Made by a program: the position numbers and the translations under genes
Shown here: positions 56,237 to 64,000 of the stretch, in pieces
Layout: every line of letters begins with the position of its first letter
Numbering within the stretch: the stretch's first letter is position 1
DNA from: Nostoc sp. T09
GTDB taxonomy: Bacteria; Cyanobacteriota; Cyanobacteriia; Cyanobacteriales; Nostocaceae
Direction: 5' to 3'
Assembly (NCBI RefSeq): GCF_002154695.1
Contig: NZ_MTAV01000082.1
Coordinates: 1-64,000, forward strand
Length of the DNA stretch: 64,000 nt
The notes under the pieces: model-generated
The model's database searches: none
Told to the model about the DNA's origin: nothing
The model's input: the letters and a program-made list of their open reading frames with translations, nothing else

Positions 56237-57268
56237 GTGGAATATAACGAATCTATCAACGACATTGCTGCTGCTTTGCAACAGCCAGCGGATCTTACCT
56301 TTGAACTGCCCGATCCAGAAGACGAACAGATTCTAGAGTCGGATTTTCAACAACAGCTAGATGTAGCTTGGCAGGTATGCGATCGCTTTGATTTACAAAC
56401 CGAAATCTGGCGGGGACGAATTTTACGCGCGATCCGCGATCGCGAGAAAATCGGTGGTGATAGTCGAGGTGCTGGTTTTCTCCGCTGGCTCAAAGAACGA
56501 GAAATCAGCAAAAGTCAAGCTTATGCTTGGATTCAATTAGCTAACAGTGCTGATACGCTCTTAGAAGAAGGTAAACTCGATCCTGGCACGGTCAATAATT
56601 TTAGTAAACGGGCTTTTGTCGAAACTTCCAAAGCTTCCCCAGAAGTGCAGCAGATGGTGAGTGAAGCTGCGCAAAAAGGCGATCGCATCACTCGGCGCGA
56701 AGTACGCCAACTCAGCGACGAATGGACAGCAATGTCCTCAGAATTGCTACCAGAACCAGTCAAGGTAAAAGCAGCAGATAACACCCTTCCCCCTCGCTAC
56801 ATCGCCCCACTGGTGAAGGAATTGGAAAAACTGCCAGAACCCCACCAAAAATACTTACAAAAAGAAATTGCTGCTAACCCCGATGTTGATACCCTCAAAC
56901 AGGTAACTACCGAAGCGCGTTATCTGGCAAAATATCTAAAATCCGCTGCTCAAGTTCAAGCATTGACCCAAGCAGATGTTGATATTGAAACAGCCTTAGA
57001 AGAAGCGCAAAGAGTAGGCTGTTTAACTATAGCGGCTGATTTAGTAAATCAAGCATCTCAGATTGAACAAACGATCGCCAAGTTATACATGACTTGGAAG
57101 CGCATCAGTAATTTAGCAGATCGATTGTATGTAGATACAGGTGCAAGTACACCAAATTTGCGATCGCTTCTCAGTTCTTTAGAACCCTTAGGTGGTGAAA
57201 TCATGGAATTGCAACTGAGTGGCACTGTTGAACATACTATCCGCTTACAAATTCAGGAAATGAATTAG
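56237..57268 (+). CDS. Probable DNA-binding protein, ParB/DUF3102-like helical region, unknown function
   Basis: 343 residues from a GTG at 56237. An N-terminal acidic stretch (~1-40) precedes a helical segment, LDVAWQVCDRFDLQTEIWRG, then FLRWLKEREISKSQAYAWIQ, a convincing helix-turn-helix of the kind seen in ParB-like and DUF3102 proteins. Then comes GDRITRREVRQLSDEW, a second candidate helix pair. The C-terminal half (~185-343) is helical, with possible coiled coil. There is no enzyme motif. I cannot name a characterised homologue. It follows the nuclease-like gene and is convergent with the ABC permease. Confidence 0.6.
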   Translation: MEYNESINDIAAALQQPADLTFELPDPEDEQILESDFQQQLDVAWQVCDRFDLQTEIWRGRILRAIRDREKIGGDSRGAGFLRWLKEREISKSQAYAWIQLANSADTLLEEGKLDPGTVNNFSKRAFVETSKASPEVQQMVSEAAQKGDRITRREVRQLSDEWTAMSSELLPEPVKVKAADNTLPPRYIAPLVKELEKLPEPHQKYLQKEIAANPDVDTLKQVTTEARYLAKYLKSAAQVQALTQADVDIETALEEAQRVGCLTIAADLVNQASQIEQTIAKLYMTWKRISNLADRLYVDTGASTPNLRSLLSSLEPLGGEIMELQLSGTVEHTIRLQIQEMN

Positions 57269-57324
57269 GAATTGTCATTTGTCATTGGTCATTTGTCCTT
57301 TGTTATTTCTCCCTTCTCCCTTGA

Positions 57325-58152
57325 CTAATTCTTAATCCCTGTCGTCGCAATACCCTGAATAAACTGACGCTGACCGATGAGGAAGAGAACCATCACTGGC
57401 ACAGTTGCAATTGTTACCGCTGCCATCATCAAGGGCCAATTATTGGTAAACTGCTCCTGAAACTCTGCCAATGCTAGCTGCACTGTTCTTAATTCCGGGC
57501 GTGTGGTAAATACCAACGGTTTAAACAAATCGTTCCATTCAGCAATAAAGGTGAACAAAAACAGCGTCACCAAGGCTGGACGTGCTAAAGGTAACATCAC
57601 TCGCCACAAAATTTGCAGTCGGTTCGCCCCGTCTATGGTTGCGGCTTCCTCTAACTCTATGGGAATTGTCTGGAAATATTGACGTAACAAAAAAATTCCA
57701 AAGCCGTTGACAGCCGTTGGTAGAATCAAAGCCCCGTAGGTATTGATCAAATGACCCCACTTCAAAACCAAAAAGATGGGAATCACCAATAACTGAAAGG
57801 GTATCACTAAAGTTGCTAAGACAATCAATAGCAGTGCTTGTCTGCCGCGAAATTTTAATCTTGCGAGGGCATAACCTGCCAAAGCCGAAGTCACAATCTG
57901 AAACGCGGTCACTGCGATCGCTACTAAGGTAGAATTAGCAAACGCCAATAAAAACTTACCCCGCTGCCATGCATCCTGATAATTAGCTAAAGTCCAGTTA
58001 TTTTTCTGTAGAACTTCCGGCGTTGCTCCTCCAGGCGCAAAAGAAGTGAGGAAAACTACAAACAAGGGCAGCAAAACGATAAAAGCGCCTATTAGTAAAA
58101 CTCCTAGGCTTAAAAAATCGGTATATTTCAGATTCGATTGTACTTTAGACAT
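57325..58152 (-). CDS. Carbohydrate ABC transporter permease, MalG type
   Basis: 275 residues from the ATG at 58152; a TTG five codons upstream also fits. Six membrane segments are visible. The conserved cytoplasmic EAA loop reads ELEEAATIDGANRLQILWRV followed by LPLARPAL (~185-215). It is the second permease of a sugar importer of the CUT1 class. No partner permease, ATPase or binding-protein gene is adjacent on either side, so it must work with subunits encoded elsewhere. It diverges from ado, and the 178 bp between them hold both promoters. Confidence 0.93.
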   Translation of the reverse strand: MSKVQSNLKYTDFLSLGVLLIGAFIVLLPLFVVFLTSFAPGGATPEVLQKNNWTLANYQDAWQRGKFLLAFANSTLVAIAVTAFQIVTSALAGYALARLKFRGRQALLLIVLATLVIPFQLLVIPIFLVLKWGHLINTYGALILPTAVNGFGIFLLRQYFQTIPIELEEAATIDGANRLQILWRVMLPLARPALVTLFLFTFIAEWNDLFKPLVFTTRPELRTVQLALAEFQEQFTNNWPLMMAAVTIATVPVMVLFLIGQRQFIQGIATTGIKN

Positions 58153-58330
58153 GAGTTTTGCTTTCAAGCATTTGTGTTTGTAGTACTAGAGCATCGCCCC
58201 CAGCAACAGCTAATCTATAAACATAGTGACTTGTTAAGTTAAATTAAATCACAGTGATTGTTACCCTAAACTCATAGGGTAAATTTATTTTTGGTATCAA
58301 ATGATTCACGTTTACAGGGGTAAAGATAAC

Positions 58331-59026
58331 ATGCAGCAGATTACAGAGCAACCTGAAATTGATTTCCGGAGCGAAAAATACAAAGACGCCTACAGCCGCA
58401 TTAATGCGATTGTAATTGAAGGTGAGCAAGAAGCTTACGATAATTACATCCAACTGGCCCAAATGCTGCCGGAACATCAAGAGCAATTGATTCGCCTATC
58501 TAAAATGGAAAGTCGCCATAAGAAAGGATTTGAAGCTTGTGGACGCAATTTACAGGTAGTGCCGGATCTGCAATTTGCCAAAGAGTTTTTTCTGGGATTG
58601 CATAGCAACTTTCAAAAAGCAGCAGCAGAAGGTAAAGTAGTTACTTGCTTGCTGATTCAGTCTTTGATTATTGAATGTTTTGCGATCGCAGCATACAACA
58701 TCTACATCCCTGTTGCCGATGATTTTGCCCGCAAAATTACTGAGGGTGTAGTAAAAGATGAATACAGCCATCTCAACTTTGGCGAAGTTTGGTTAAAAGA
58801 AAACTTTGTCGAAGCCAAAACTGAACTAGAAGAAGCAAATCGTCAAAACCTTCCCATTGTTTGGAAAATGCTCAACCAAGTTGCAGATGATGCCCAAATA
58901 TTGGCAATGGAAAAAGATGCTTTGGTAGAAGACTTTATGATTCAGTACGGTGAAGCATTAAGTAATATAGGCTTCAGTACACGCGATATCATGCGCCTAT
59001 CAGCTTACGGACTCACAGCCGCTTAA
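58331..59026 (+). CDS. ado: Aldehyde deformylating oxygenase (alkane synthase)
   Basis: 231 residues from the ATG at 58331, preceded by AGGGG; this gives exactly the usual family length, whereas the ATG at 58301 adds ten residues. It is a ferritin-like di-iron enzyme that converts fatty aldehydes (C16/C18) to alkanes plus formate. Iron ligands are readable: Glu in [11 protein letters not shown], Glu and His in [10 protein letters not shown], Glu in [11 protein letters not shown], and Glu and His in [13 protein letters not shown]. It is followed 140 bp later by aar, the standard cyanobacterial alkane pair. Confidence 0.97.
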   Translation: MQQITEQPEIDFRSEKYKDAYSRINAIVIEGEQEAYDNYIQLAQMLPEHQEQLIRLSKMESRHKKGFEACGRNLQVVPDLQFAKEFFLGLHSNFQKAAAEGKVVTCLLIQSLIIECFAIAAYNIYIPVADDFARKITEGVVKDEYSHLNFGEVWLKENFVEAKTELEEANRQNLPIVWKMLNQVADDAQILAMEKDALVEDFMIQYGEALSNIGFSTRDIMRLSAYGLTAA

Positions 59027-59166
59027 ATATAACCTATAGGGGTAACTGCTGGCGTTGCCCCTGATGTATATTACGCTTTATGTACTCTTTTTAAGAGTAA
59101 GTCATTCCCTCTTAACCCACTTAAATTCCACGCTTTCGACGCAGCACGCGCCTAATATATCAATAC

Positions 59167-60186
59167 ATGTTTGGTCTAATTGGACATCTGACTAGTTTGG
59201 AACACGCTCAAGCCGTAGCTCAAGACTTGGGATACCCAGAATATGCCGATCAAGGGCTAGATTTTTGGTGCAGCGCCCCGCCGCAAATTGTTGATAACAT
59301 TACTGTGACTAGTGTCACTGGGCAGAAAATTGAAGGACGATATGTAGAATCATGCTTCTTACCAGAAATGTTGGCGAATCGCCGGATTAAGGCGGCAACG
59401 CGCAAGATCCTCAACGCTATGGCCCATGCTCAAAAGCATGGCATTAATATCACAGCTTTAGGCGGATTCTCCTCAATTATTTTTGAAAATTTTAGCTTGG
59501 AGCAGTTTAGCCAAGTTCGTAATATCAAACTAGAGTTTGAACGCTTCACTACAGGCAATACTCACACTGCCTACATTATTTGTCGGCAGGTGGAACAAGC
59601 GTCGAAACAATTAGGTATTGATTTATCGCAAGCAACCGTGGCTGTGTGTGGCGCAACGGGGGACATTGGCAGTGCAGTTACGCGCTGGCTAGATGCGAAA
59701 ACAGATGTCAAAGAACTATTACTCATAGCCCGTAACCAAGAACGGCTGCAATATTTACAAGCTGAACTGGGGCGGGGCAAAATTATGTCTTTGGATGAAG
59801 CCCTACCCCAAGCTGATATTGTCGTTTGGGTTGCTAGTATGCCCAAAGGCGTGGAAATTGACCCCACTAGGTTGAAACAACCTTGTTTGCTAATTGATGG
59901 TGGCTATCCTAAAAATTTAGGGACAAAAATTCAGCATCCAGGGGTATATGTGTTAAATGGTGGGATTGTTGAGCATTCTCTAGACATTGACTGGAAAATC
60001 ATGAAAATCGTCAATATGGAGGTGCCAGGACGTCAGTTGTTTGCTTGTTTTGCGGAATCAATGCTCCTGGAATTTGAGAAGTTATATACGAACTTTTCTT
60101 GGGGGCGTAATCAGATTACCGTAGACAAAATGGAGCAGATTGGTCAGGTTTCAGTTAAGCATGGATTTAGGCCACTGCTGGTTTAG
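59167..60186 (+). CDS. aar: Long-chain acyl-ACP reductase
   Basis: 339 residues. AAR reduces acyl-ACP (or acyl-CoA) to the fatty aldehyde that ADO uses. The NADPH-binding Rossmann motif is [16 protein letters not shown] (~162-177). The nucleophilic Cys is in [18 protein letters not shown] near residue 295. N-terminal [20 protein letters not shown] is the family start. It is intact, at the normal length and in the same orientation as ado and accA. Heptamer repeats begin just after its stop. Confidence 0.97.
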   Translation: MFGLIGHLTSLEHAQAVAQDLGYPEYADQGLDFWCSAPPQIVDNITVTSVTGQKIEGRYVESCFLPEMLANRRIKAATRKILNAMAHAQKHGINITALGGFSSIIFENFSLEQFSQVRNIKLEFERFTTGNTHTAYIICRQVEQASKQLGIDLSQATVAVCGATGDIGSAVTRWLDAKTDVKELLLIARNQERLQYLQAELGRGKIMSLDEALPQADIVVWVASMPKGVEIDPTRLKQPCLLIDGGYPKNLGTKIQHPGVYVLNGGIVEHSLDIDWKIMKIVNMEVPGRQLFACFAESMLLEFEKLYTNFSWGRNQITVDKMEQIGQVSVKHGFRPLLV

Positions 60187-60488
60187 TTATTGGTTATTGG
60201 TCATTAGTCATTAGTCATTAGCTAATTACTGATGACTAATTAGGTTCTACTTAACCATTACAAAAAAGGCAGAGGGCAGATGGCAGATAGCAGAAGTGAA
60301 AAAAGTATAAATAAAAACTTTAGTTCTGGGTTTAAAGCAAGGTTTGAAGTCTCAAATATATTGAGATTGCTTGTACCAATGTATAAAAAGCTTAAAAACT
60401 AAGTCCCAGGCTTTTAAGTGTAGTTTCCTTCTGTCTCCTGCCTCCTGCCTCCTGCCTTCTGAACAACTCAACACTTATAACTTGTACG
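60187..60488. repeat. Heptamer short tandem repeats between aar and accA
   Basis: 302 bp. The left side has repeated TCATTAG/GTCATTA units (about 60189-60242) with their complement (TGATGACTAAT). The right side has tandem CTCCTGC units (about 60434-60460). Both are heptamer short tandem repeats typical of heterocystous cyanobacteria. The middle is unremarkable, and the accA promoter is probably within it. Confidence 0.75.
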
Positions 60489-61469
60489 ATGGCAACTACC
60501 GAGCGTAAACCGCTACTGTTAGATTTTGAAAAGCCGCTAGCAGAACTGGCCACGCGAATTGACCAAATTCGGCAACTTGCAGAAGAAAATGGCGTCGATG
60601 TATCTGGTCAGATACGCCAATTAGAAGCGCGCGCTATGCAACTGCGTGAGGAAATTTTTACTAGTCTATCTCCATCTCAGAGACTGCAAGTGGCTCGCCA
60701 TCCCCGCCGCCCTAGTACTCTCGATTACATTCAGGCTATCAGTGATGAATGGATGGAATTACATGGCGATCGCTGTGGTGGTGACGATCCGGCTTTAGTG
60801 GGTGGTGTCGGTCGTTTGGGTGGGCAGCCTGTAGTAATGTTGGGTCATCAAAAAGGGCGGGATACCAAGGATAATATTGCCCGTAACTTTGGTATGCCCT
60901 ATCCTGGCGGCTATCGCAAAGCGCTGCGGTTGATGGAACACGCCAACAAGTTTTCCATGCCGATTTTAACTTTTATCGACACGCCCGGAGCTTGGTCTGG
61001 AGTTGAAGCCGAGCATCAAGGTCAAGGAGAAGCGATCGCTTACAATTTGCGAGAGATGTTCTGCTTGGATGTGCCGATTATTTGTACAGTCATTGGTGAA
61101 GGTGGTTCTGGTGGTGCACTCGGTATTGGGGTAGGCGATCGCTTGATGATGTTTGAACACTCTGTCTATACTGTTGCTACTCCAGAAGCCTGTGCCGCCA
61201 TTTTGTGGAAAGATGCCACCAAGGCTCCCCAAGCCGCTGTGGCTCTGAAAATTATTTCCCATGACCTGAAAAATTTGGGTATTATCGACCAAATATTGCC
61301 TGAACCCATCGGTGGCGCTCATTCTGACCCGATAGGAGCTGCTAATACCCTCAAACAAGCTTTATTAGAGAATTTAGACGAACTCAATCGTTTAACTGCT
61401 TCTGAACGCCGCCAACTGCGCTATGAAAAATTCCGCAAAATTGGCGTTTTTACTGAAGTTGCCTACTAA
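60489..61469 (+). CDS. accA: Acetyl-CoA carboxylase carboxyltransferase subunit alpha
   Basis: 326 residues, normal length. It forms the carboxyltransferase with AccD, making malonyl-CoA, the first committed step of fatty acid synthesis. Motifs: [76 protein letters not shown] and [19 protein letters not shown]. Placement directly after ado-aar is a recurring arrangement in cyanobacteria and links precursor supply with alkane production. An SDR gene follows. Confidence 0.98.
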   Translation: MATTERKPLLLDFEKPLAELATRIDQIRQLAEENGVDVSGQIRQLEARAMQLREEIFTSLSPSQRLQVARHPRRPSTLDYIQAISDEWMELHGDRCGGDDPALVGGVGRLGGQPVVMLGHQKGRDTKDNIARNFGMPYPGGYRKALRLMEHANKFSMPILTFIDTPGAWSGVEAEHQGQGEAIAYNLREMFCLDVPIICTVIGEGGSGGALGIGVGDRLMMFEHSVYTVATPEACAAILWKDATKAPQAAVALKIISHDLKNLGIIDQILPEPIGGAHSDPIGAANTLKQALLENLDELNRLTASERRQLRYEKFRKIGVFTEVAY

Positions 61470-61545
61470 AAACCTTGAGATGCTTGATTAGCATGGCAGC
61501 AATGCTATAATTGCCTATGACGCTTAAAGATTTTTAACAATCTTC

Positions 61546-61740
61546 TCAGTCATAGGCGTTTTCATTTCGGACTAACCAAGTCAATTGGATGATTGGTTTG
61601 TCTGAATATTTGCTAATTAATTTTAAATGTTCGGATGAAATTCCCCAGACGAGCATTATTTCTTCATCCCTGGGCAAATACTTAATCAAAAAACAAACCC
61701 ATCCTGGCAGTGTAAGATAACAGTTGCCGAAAGCAATCAT
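61546..61740 (-). CDS. Possible small hypothetical protein
   Basis: A 64-residue frame with ATG but no clear ribosome binding site. It has a mixed hydrophobic/charged composition that looks protein-like (YLTLPGWVCFLIKYLPRDEE; KPIIQLTWLVRNENAYD) and one possible short membrane segment. No motif is recognised. It lies opposite to its neighbours between accA and the SDR gene. It may be a small real gene or a remnant. Confidence 0.35.
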   Translation of the reverse strand: MIAFGNCYLTLPGWVCFLIKYLPRDEEIMLVWGISSEHLKLISKYSDKPIIQLTWLVRNENAYD

Positions 61741-61744
61741 CGGA

Positions 61745-61788
61745 TTTTTTAGATTTATTTAATCTATTTTTTAGATTCGTTTAATCTA
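61745..61788. repeat. Exact tandem pair of 22-bp units
   Basis: Units 61745-61766 and 61767-61788 differ at only two bases (TTTTTTAGATT-TA-TTTAATCTA versus -CG-). Each contains an AGATT/AATCT inverted repeat. The pair sits ~70 bp before the SDR start and just upstream of the small minus-strand frame, so it could be a double operator or a local duplication. Confidence 0.65.
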
Positions 61789-61859
61789 TAGCAAGCCGAG
61801 AGATTTGAATAATGGGGTAGGAATAAGCTCGCCCAACCGCCAACAAATCTGGAGATAGC

Positions 61860-62585
61860 ATGAGCGTTGAGCCGAAACGACGCGCCCTAATTACTGGGGC
61901 AAGTAGTGGAATTGGAAAAGCAACTGCTTTGGCATTTGCGAAGGCGGGAATAGATGTCGCCTTAGTTAGCCGCTCCCTGGAGAAGTTGGAGGCAGTTGCA
62001 GTAGCAGCAAAGCACACAGGAGTTGAAGCAAGAAGTTATGCTGTCGATTTAGCTAGTGTTTGGCAAGTAAAAGAACAAATACAAGCGATCGCTAATGAAT
62101 TTGGCGATATAGATATTCTGGTAAACAATGCTGGGATAGCGTATACAGCCACCTTAAGCGAAACTCCCTTAGAAGATTGGCAGCAAGTGATTAACTTAAA
62201 TCTAACTAGCGTCTTCCAGTGCATTATGGGGATTTTGCCAGGAATGCGCGATCGCGGCAGAGGCACCATGATCAACGTCGCCTCGATTGCCGGGAAGCAA
62301 GCTTTTTCTAATTGGGGTGCATACAGCGTCAGTAAAGCTGGTGTGATTGCTCTTTCTCAAGCCTTAGCGCAAGAAGAACGCGTCCACGGCATTCGCGTCA
62401 CCGCGATTTGTCCTGGTGCCGTTAATACCGAACTTTGGGATACAGAAACAGTCCATGCCAACTTTGACCGTTCAAAGATGTTAACGCCGGAAATTGTTGC
62501 GCAGTCAATTCTGCACATAGCCTTATTGCCACCACAAGCGGTCATTGATGAATTAATTCTCATGCCCAGCGCTGGCGTTCTCTAA
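61860..62585 (+). CDS. SDR family oxidoreductase (FabG-like)
   Basis: 241 residues of a classical short-chain dehydrogenase/reductase. The cofactor loop is ITGASSGIGKATALAFAKAG (~10-29). Also visible are the NNAG motif (LVNNAGIAYTA), catalytic Ser in INVASIAGKQ, and Tyr-x3-Lys in GAYSVSKAGVIAL. The Pro-Gly after the active site (ICPGAVNTELWD) is typical. It resembles 3-oxoacyl-ACP reductase, but specificity within SDRs cannot be read from motifs. Its location after ado-aar-accA hints at fatty-acid or lipid metabolism. The ATG at 61860 is the first in frame. Confidence 0.9.
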   Translation: MSVEPKRRALITGASSGIGKATALAFAKAGIDVALVSRSLEKLEAVAVAAKHTGVEARSYAVDLASVWQVKEQIQAIANEFGDIDILVNNAGIAYTATLSETPLEDWQQVINLNLTSVFQCIMGILPGMRDRGRGTMINVASIAGKQAFSNWGAYSVSKAGVIALSQALAQEERVHGIRVTAICPGAVNTELWDTETVHANFDRSKMLTPEIVAQSILHIALLPPQAVIDELILMPSAGVL

Positions 62586-62680
62586 TCAGTCCTTCGTTTT
62601 GTGTCATATGTTTTTGCCAATAACACATGACTAATGACTCAGGACTAATGACTAATGACTAATCCTTACTAAGACTTAAT
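62586..62680. repeat. Heptamer repeats upstream of folE
   Basis: GACTAAT units repeat (ATGACTAATGACTCAGGACT and then GACTAATGACTAATGACTAAT), with a TGTCATATG/ACACATGAC inverted pair in front. They fill almost the whole gap between the SDR gene and folE, as in other short-tandem-repeat intergenic regions of this window. Confidence 0.7.
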
Positions 62681-63388
62681 ATGACTATCGCAAGTTCTAA
62701 CGGTTCTAATCGCTCTCAATCGCCTCTAATTCCAGACTTGACAGATGCCATCAGTCCTAGACCCGATCGCAATACTCACGACGGACGTGAACCAAATTTG
62801 CATCCTCCTCAAGAAGAAGAGATGGAGCAAATGACAGCAGCCGTGCGGCAAATACTATTGGGTGTGGGAGAAGATCCGGAACGTGAAGGGCTTCTAAAAA
62901 CCCCCAAACGGGTAGCAGAGGCAATGAGGTTTCTGACCAGTGGCTACAACCAATCTCTAGAAGAACTCGTTAATGGAGCCATTTTTAATGAAGGGCATAA
63001 CGAGATGGTTTTAGTACGGGATATTAATTTCTTTAGCCTGTGCGAACACCATATGTTGCCTTTTATGGGTAGAGCACATGTTGCTTATATCCCCAACCAA
63101 AAAGTTGTCGGACTAAGTAAGTTGGCGCGGATTGTCGAGATGTATTCCCGTCGTCTGCAAGTACAGGAAAGGCTCACTCGCCAAATTGCAGAAGCAGTAC
63201 AGACTATCCTCAATCCTCAAGGGGTTGCAGTAGTCATGGAAGCTAGTCATATGTGCATGGTGATGCGGGGTGTGCAAAAACCTGGTTCTTGGACTGTCAC
63301 CAGCGCGATGCTTGGTGTGTTCCAAGATGAACAAAAAACCCGCGAAGAATTCTTGAACTTAATTCGTCACCAAGCAGCATTCTTTTAA
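62681..63388 (+). CDS. folE: GTP cyclohydrolase I
   Basis: 235 residues. FolE converts GTP to 7,8-dihydroneopterin triphosphate, the first step of folate and pterin synthesis. Zinc and active-site residues are present: Cys and His in [14 protein letters not shown], Cys in [17 protein letters not shown], and the [14 protein letters not shown] segment. The N-terminal ~45 residues are Ser/Asn/Pro-rich and probably disordered, longer than in minimal homologues. The [20 protein letters not shown] motif marks the start of the conserved domain. It is apparently monocistronic, with a hairpin after the gene. Confidence 0.97.
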   Translation: MTIASSNGSNRSQSPLIPDLTDAISPRPDRNTHDGREPNLHPPQEEEMEQMTAAVRQILLGVGEDPEREGLLKTPKRVAEAMRFLTSGYNQSLEELVNGAIFNEGHNEMVLVRDINFFSLCEHHMLPFMGRAHVAYIPNQKVVGLSKLARIVEMYSRRLQVQERLTRQIAEAVQTILNPQGVAVVMEASHMCMVMRGVQKPGSWTVTSAMLGVFQDEQKTREEFLNLIRHQAAFF

Positions 63389-63483
63389 GTGCTGAGTACG
63401 CGTCACTTGGGTAAAATAGAGCCAAATCCAGCATCAGCCCTCAGTATTCTCCACACCTATCAATGACGAGGTGTACTAAGTAT

Positions 63484-63515
63484 TGAGTCCTGAAAATTTT
63501 TCGCCTCAGGACTCA
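63484..63515. terminator. Hairpin downstream of folE
   Basis: Perfect 10-bp arms TGAGTCCTGA (63484-63493) and TCAGGACTCA (63506-63515) with a 12-nt loop containing a T-run. It lies between folE and the convergent decayed TPR gene, and resembles the dispersed AGTCCTGA-type repeats. Confidence 0.5.
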
Positions 63516-63533
63516 GCACTTGCCATACTGAAT

Positions 63534-63740
63534 TTACTTACGTAAACTTGGATCGAGTCTAACGGCTTGGTTGTAATCTGCGTAGATGCGTTCGCGGAGC
63601 GTTGCCGCAAGCTAGCAGCTTGTCGTCAGACATGGCGCCTTTTTTGTCTCCCAGTTGTTGACGAACAAGACTGCGGTTGTAGTAAACATAGGTCAATTTG
63701 GGTTGAGACTGATTGATTGTAATCAGCGATCGCTTTTTGC
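63534..63740 (-). pseudogene. Decayed TPR gene with inserted palindromic repeat
   Basis: Minus-strand pieces in different frames together read as a TPR C-terminus. They run from AIADYNQSVS near 63735, through LTYVYYNRSLVRQQLGDKKG then AMSD, to ADYNQAVRLDPSLRK with a stop at 63534. Between the last two, at about 63580-63630, sits a GC-rich repeat (GCTAGCTTGCGGCAACGCTC) that breaks the frame. The Y-N-R-G-x-x-x-x-x-LGDKKGAIADYNQA pattern is unmistakable for cyanobacterial TPR proteins. There is no N-terminal part, so this is a remnant. Confidence 0.75.
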
Positions 63741-63813
63741 TCCTCCCTTAATTTCTCACAGACAATTGGCTAATTTGATATTGACCTAAATAAATCGCAT
63801 TTTTGGACATTTA

Positions 63814-64000
63814 TTATTGAATATTTGCTAGCTTGACAAACAACTTGGCGACTTGATCTAAATCTTTATCCCCAGGTGCCTTTTCCACACCACTAGATAA
63901 ATCAATGCCACTGGGTTGTAGCATATTTAGAGCGTCCAAAATATTATCTGGTGTTAATCCCCCAGCTAGAAACCAAGGGCAACTTGGGCTAAATGTTTGT
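63814..64000 (-). CDS. trpF: Phosphoribosylanthranilate isomerase, 3' end (cut by window)
   Basis: The minus-strand frame enters from the window edge and stops at 63814. It reads [17 protein letters not shown], then [16 protein letters not shown], then [19 protein letters not shown] and GIDLSSGVE are the phosphate-binding signatures of TrpF, which catalyses the third step of tryptophan synthesis. Only the C-terminal ~61 residues are in view. The start and upstream context lie outside the window. Confidence 0.93.
   Translation of the reverse strand, partial: QTFSPSCPWFLAGGLTPDNILDALNMLQPSGIDLSSGVEKAPGDKDLDQVAKLFVKLANIQ

Noticed and set aside
60187-60488. Tandem short repeats considered as a CRISPR array
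   Set aside because: The units are heptamers without spacers of regular length and no cas genes are present. They are short tandem repeats of the heterocystous type.
60966-61358. 130-codon minus-strand frame inside accA
   Set aside because: It is antisense to a highly conserved gene and has no recognisable product.

Overview
The window comes from a heterocyst-forming type of filamentous cyanobacterium (Nostocales; Nostoc, Calothrix or Tolypothrix-like). I infer this from four things: many HIP1 octamers (GCGATCGC) inside and between genes; heptameric short tandem repeats between genes; the cyanobacterial alkane pair ado/aar next to accA; and cyanobacterial families such as DUF3120, the TIGR03279 radical-SAM-like protein and a deoxyhypusine-synthase homologue. 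The DNA is AT-leaning with long, repeat-rich intergenic regions. I found no rRNA, tRNA, CRISPR array or complete insertion sequence.

Layout. 0-2 kb: a decayed iron-uptake locus, with N- and C-terminal remnants of a TonB-dependent receptor on either side of an intact PepSY membrane protein. 2-9 kb: housekeeping and envelope genes (DUF3120, uppP, TIGR03279 protein, GHL10-type glycosidase). 9-14.5 kb: a CBS/multi-PAS histidine kinase overlapping a REC-EAL gene. 14.6-19 kb: an HTH-NACHT NTPase with a tandem 9-mer array upstream, a sorbosone-dehydrogenase-like lipoprotein and a cupin. 19-38 kb: a signalling and stress island. It holds two paralogous NarL-type regulators, a REC-kinase, CsbD, a duplicated stress-domain protein, a CHASE3 hybrid kinase with three receivers, cheR-cheB without a chemoreceptor, a lone receiver, two GH13 enzymes, a universal-stress-protein fragment and a two-domain polyphosphate:AMP phosphotransferase with a homopolymer frameshift. 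38-46 kb: a lipase-like membrane protein, a TerB-like protein, a secreted unknown, Uma2, cobO, a DUF6508-macro fusion and speY. 46-55 kb: a divergent PAS/GAF nucleotide cyclase, a trypsin-like peptidase and a TPR-CHAT protease-like protein carrying an in-frame repeat insertion. 55-64 kb: a PD-(D/E)XK-like protein, a probable DNA-binding protein, an orphan sugar ABC permease, ado-aar-accA, an SDR, folE, a decayed TPR gene and the 3' end of trpF.

How the parts fit. Genes at 58-62.6 kb form the alkane and fatty-acid neighbourhood: AccA supplies malonyl-CoA, AAR reduces acyl-ACP to aldehyde and ADO converts it to alkane. The 19-38 kb island looks like a multi-input stress network sitting beside glycogen and polyphosphate enzymes. 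That link is inferred from neighbourhood only. The best candidates for less-described biology are the HTH-NACHT gene with its iteron-like array, the TPR-CHAT plus trypsin-like peptidase pair, the DUF6508-macro fusion, the divergent cyclase and the lipase-like/TerB-like pair. Genome decay is clear in several places: TonB receptor, USP and TPR remnants, and repeats inserted in or next to genes.
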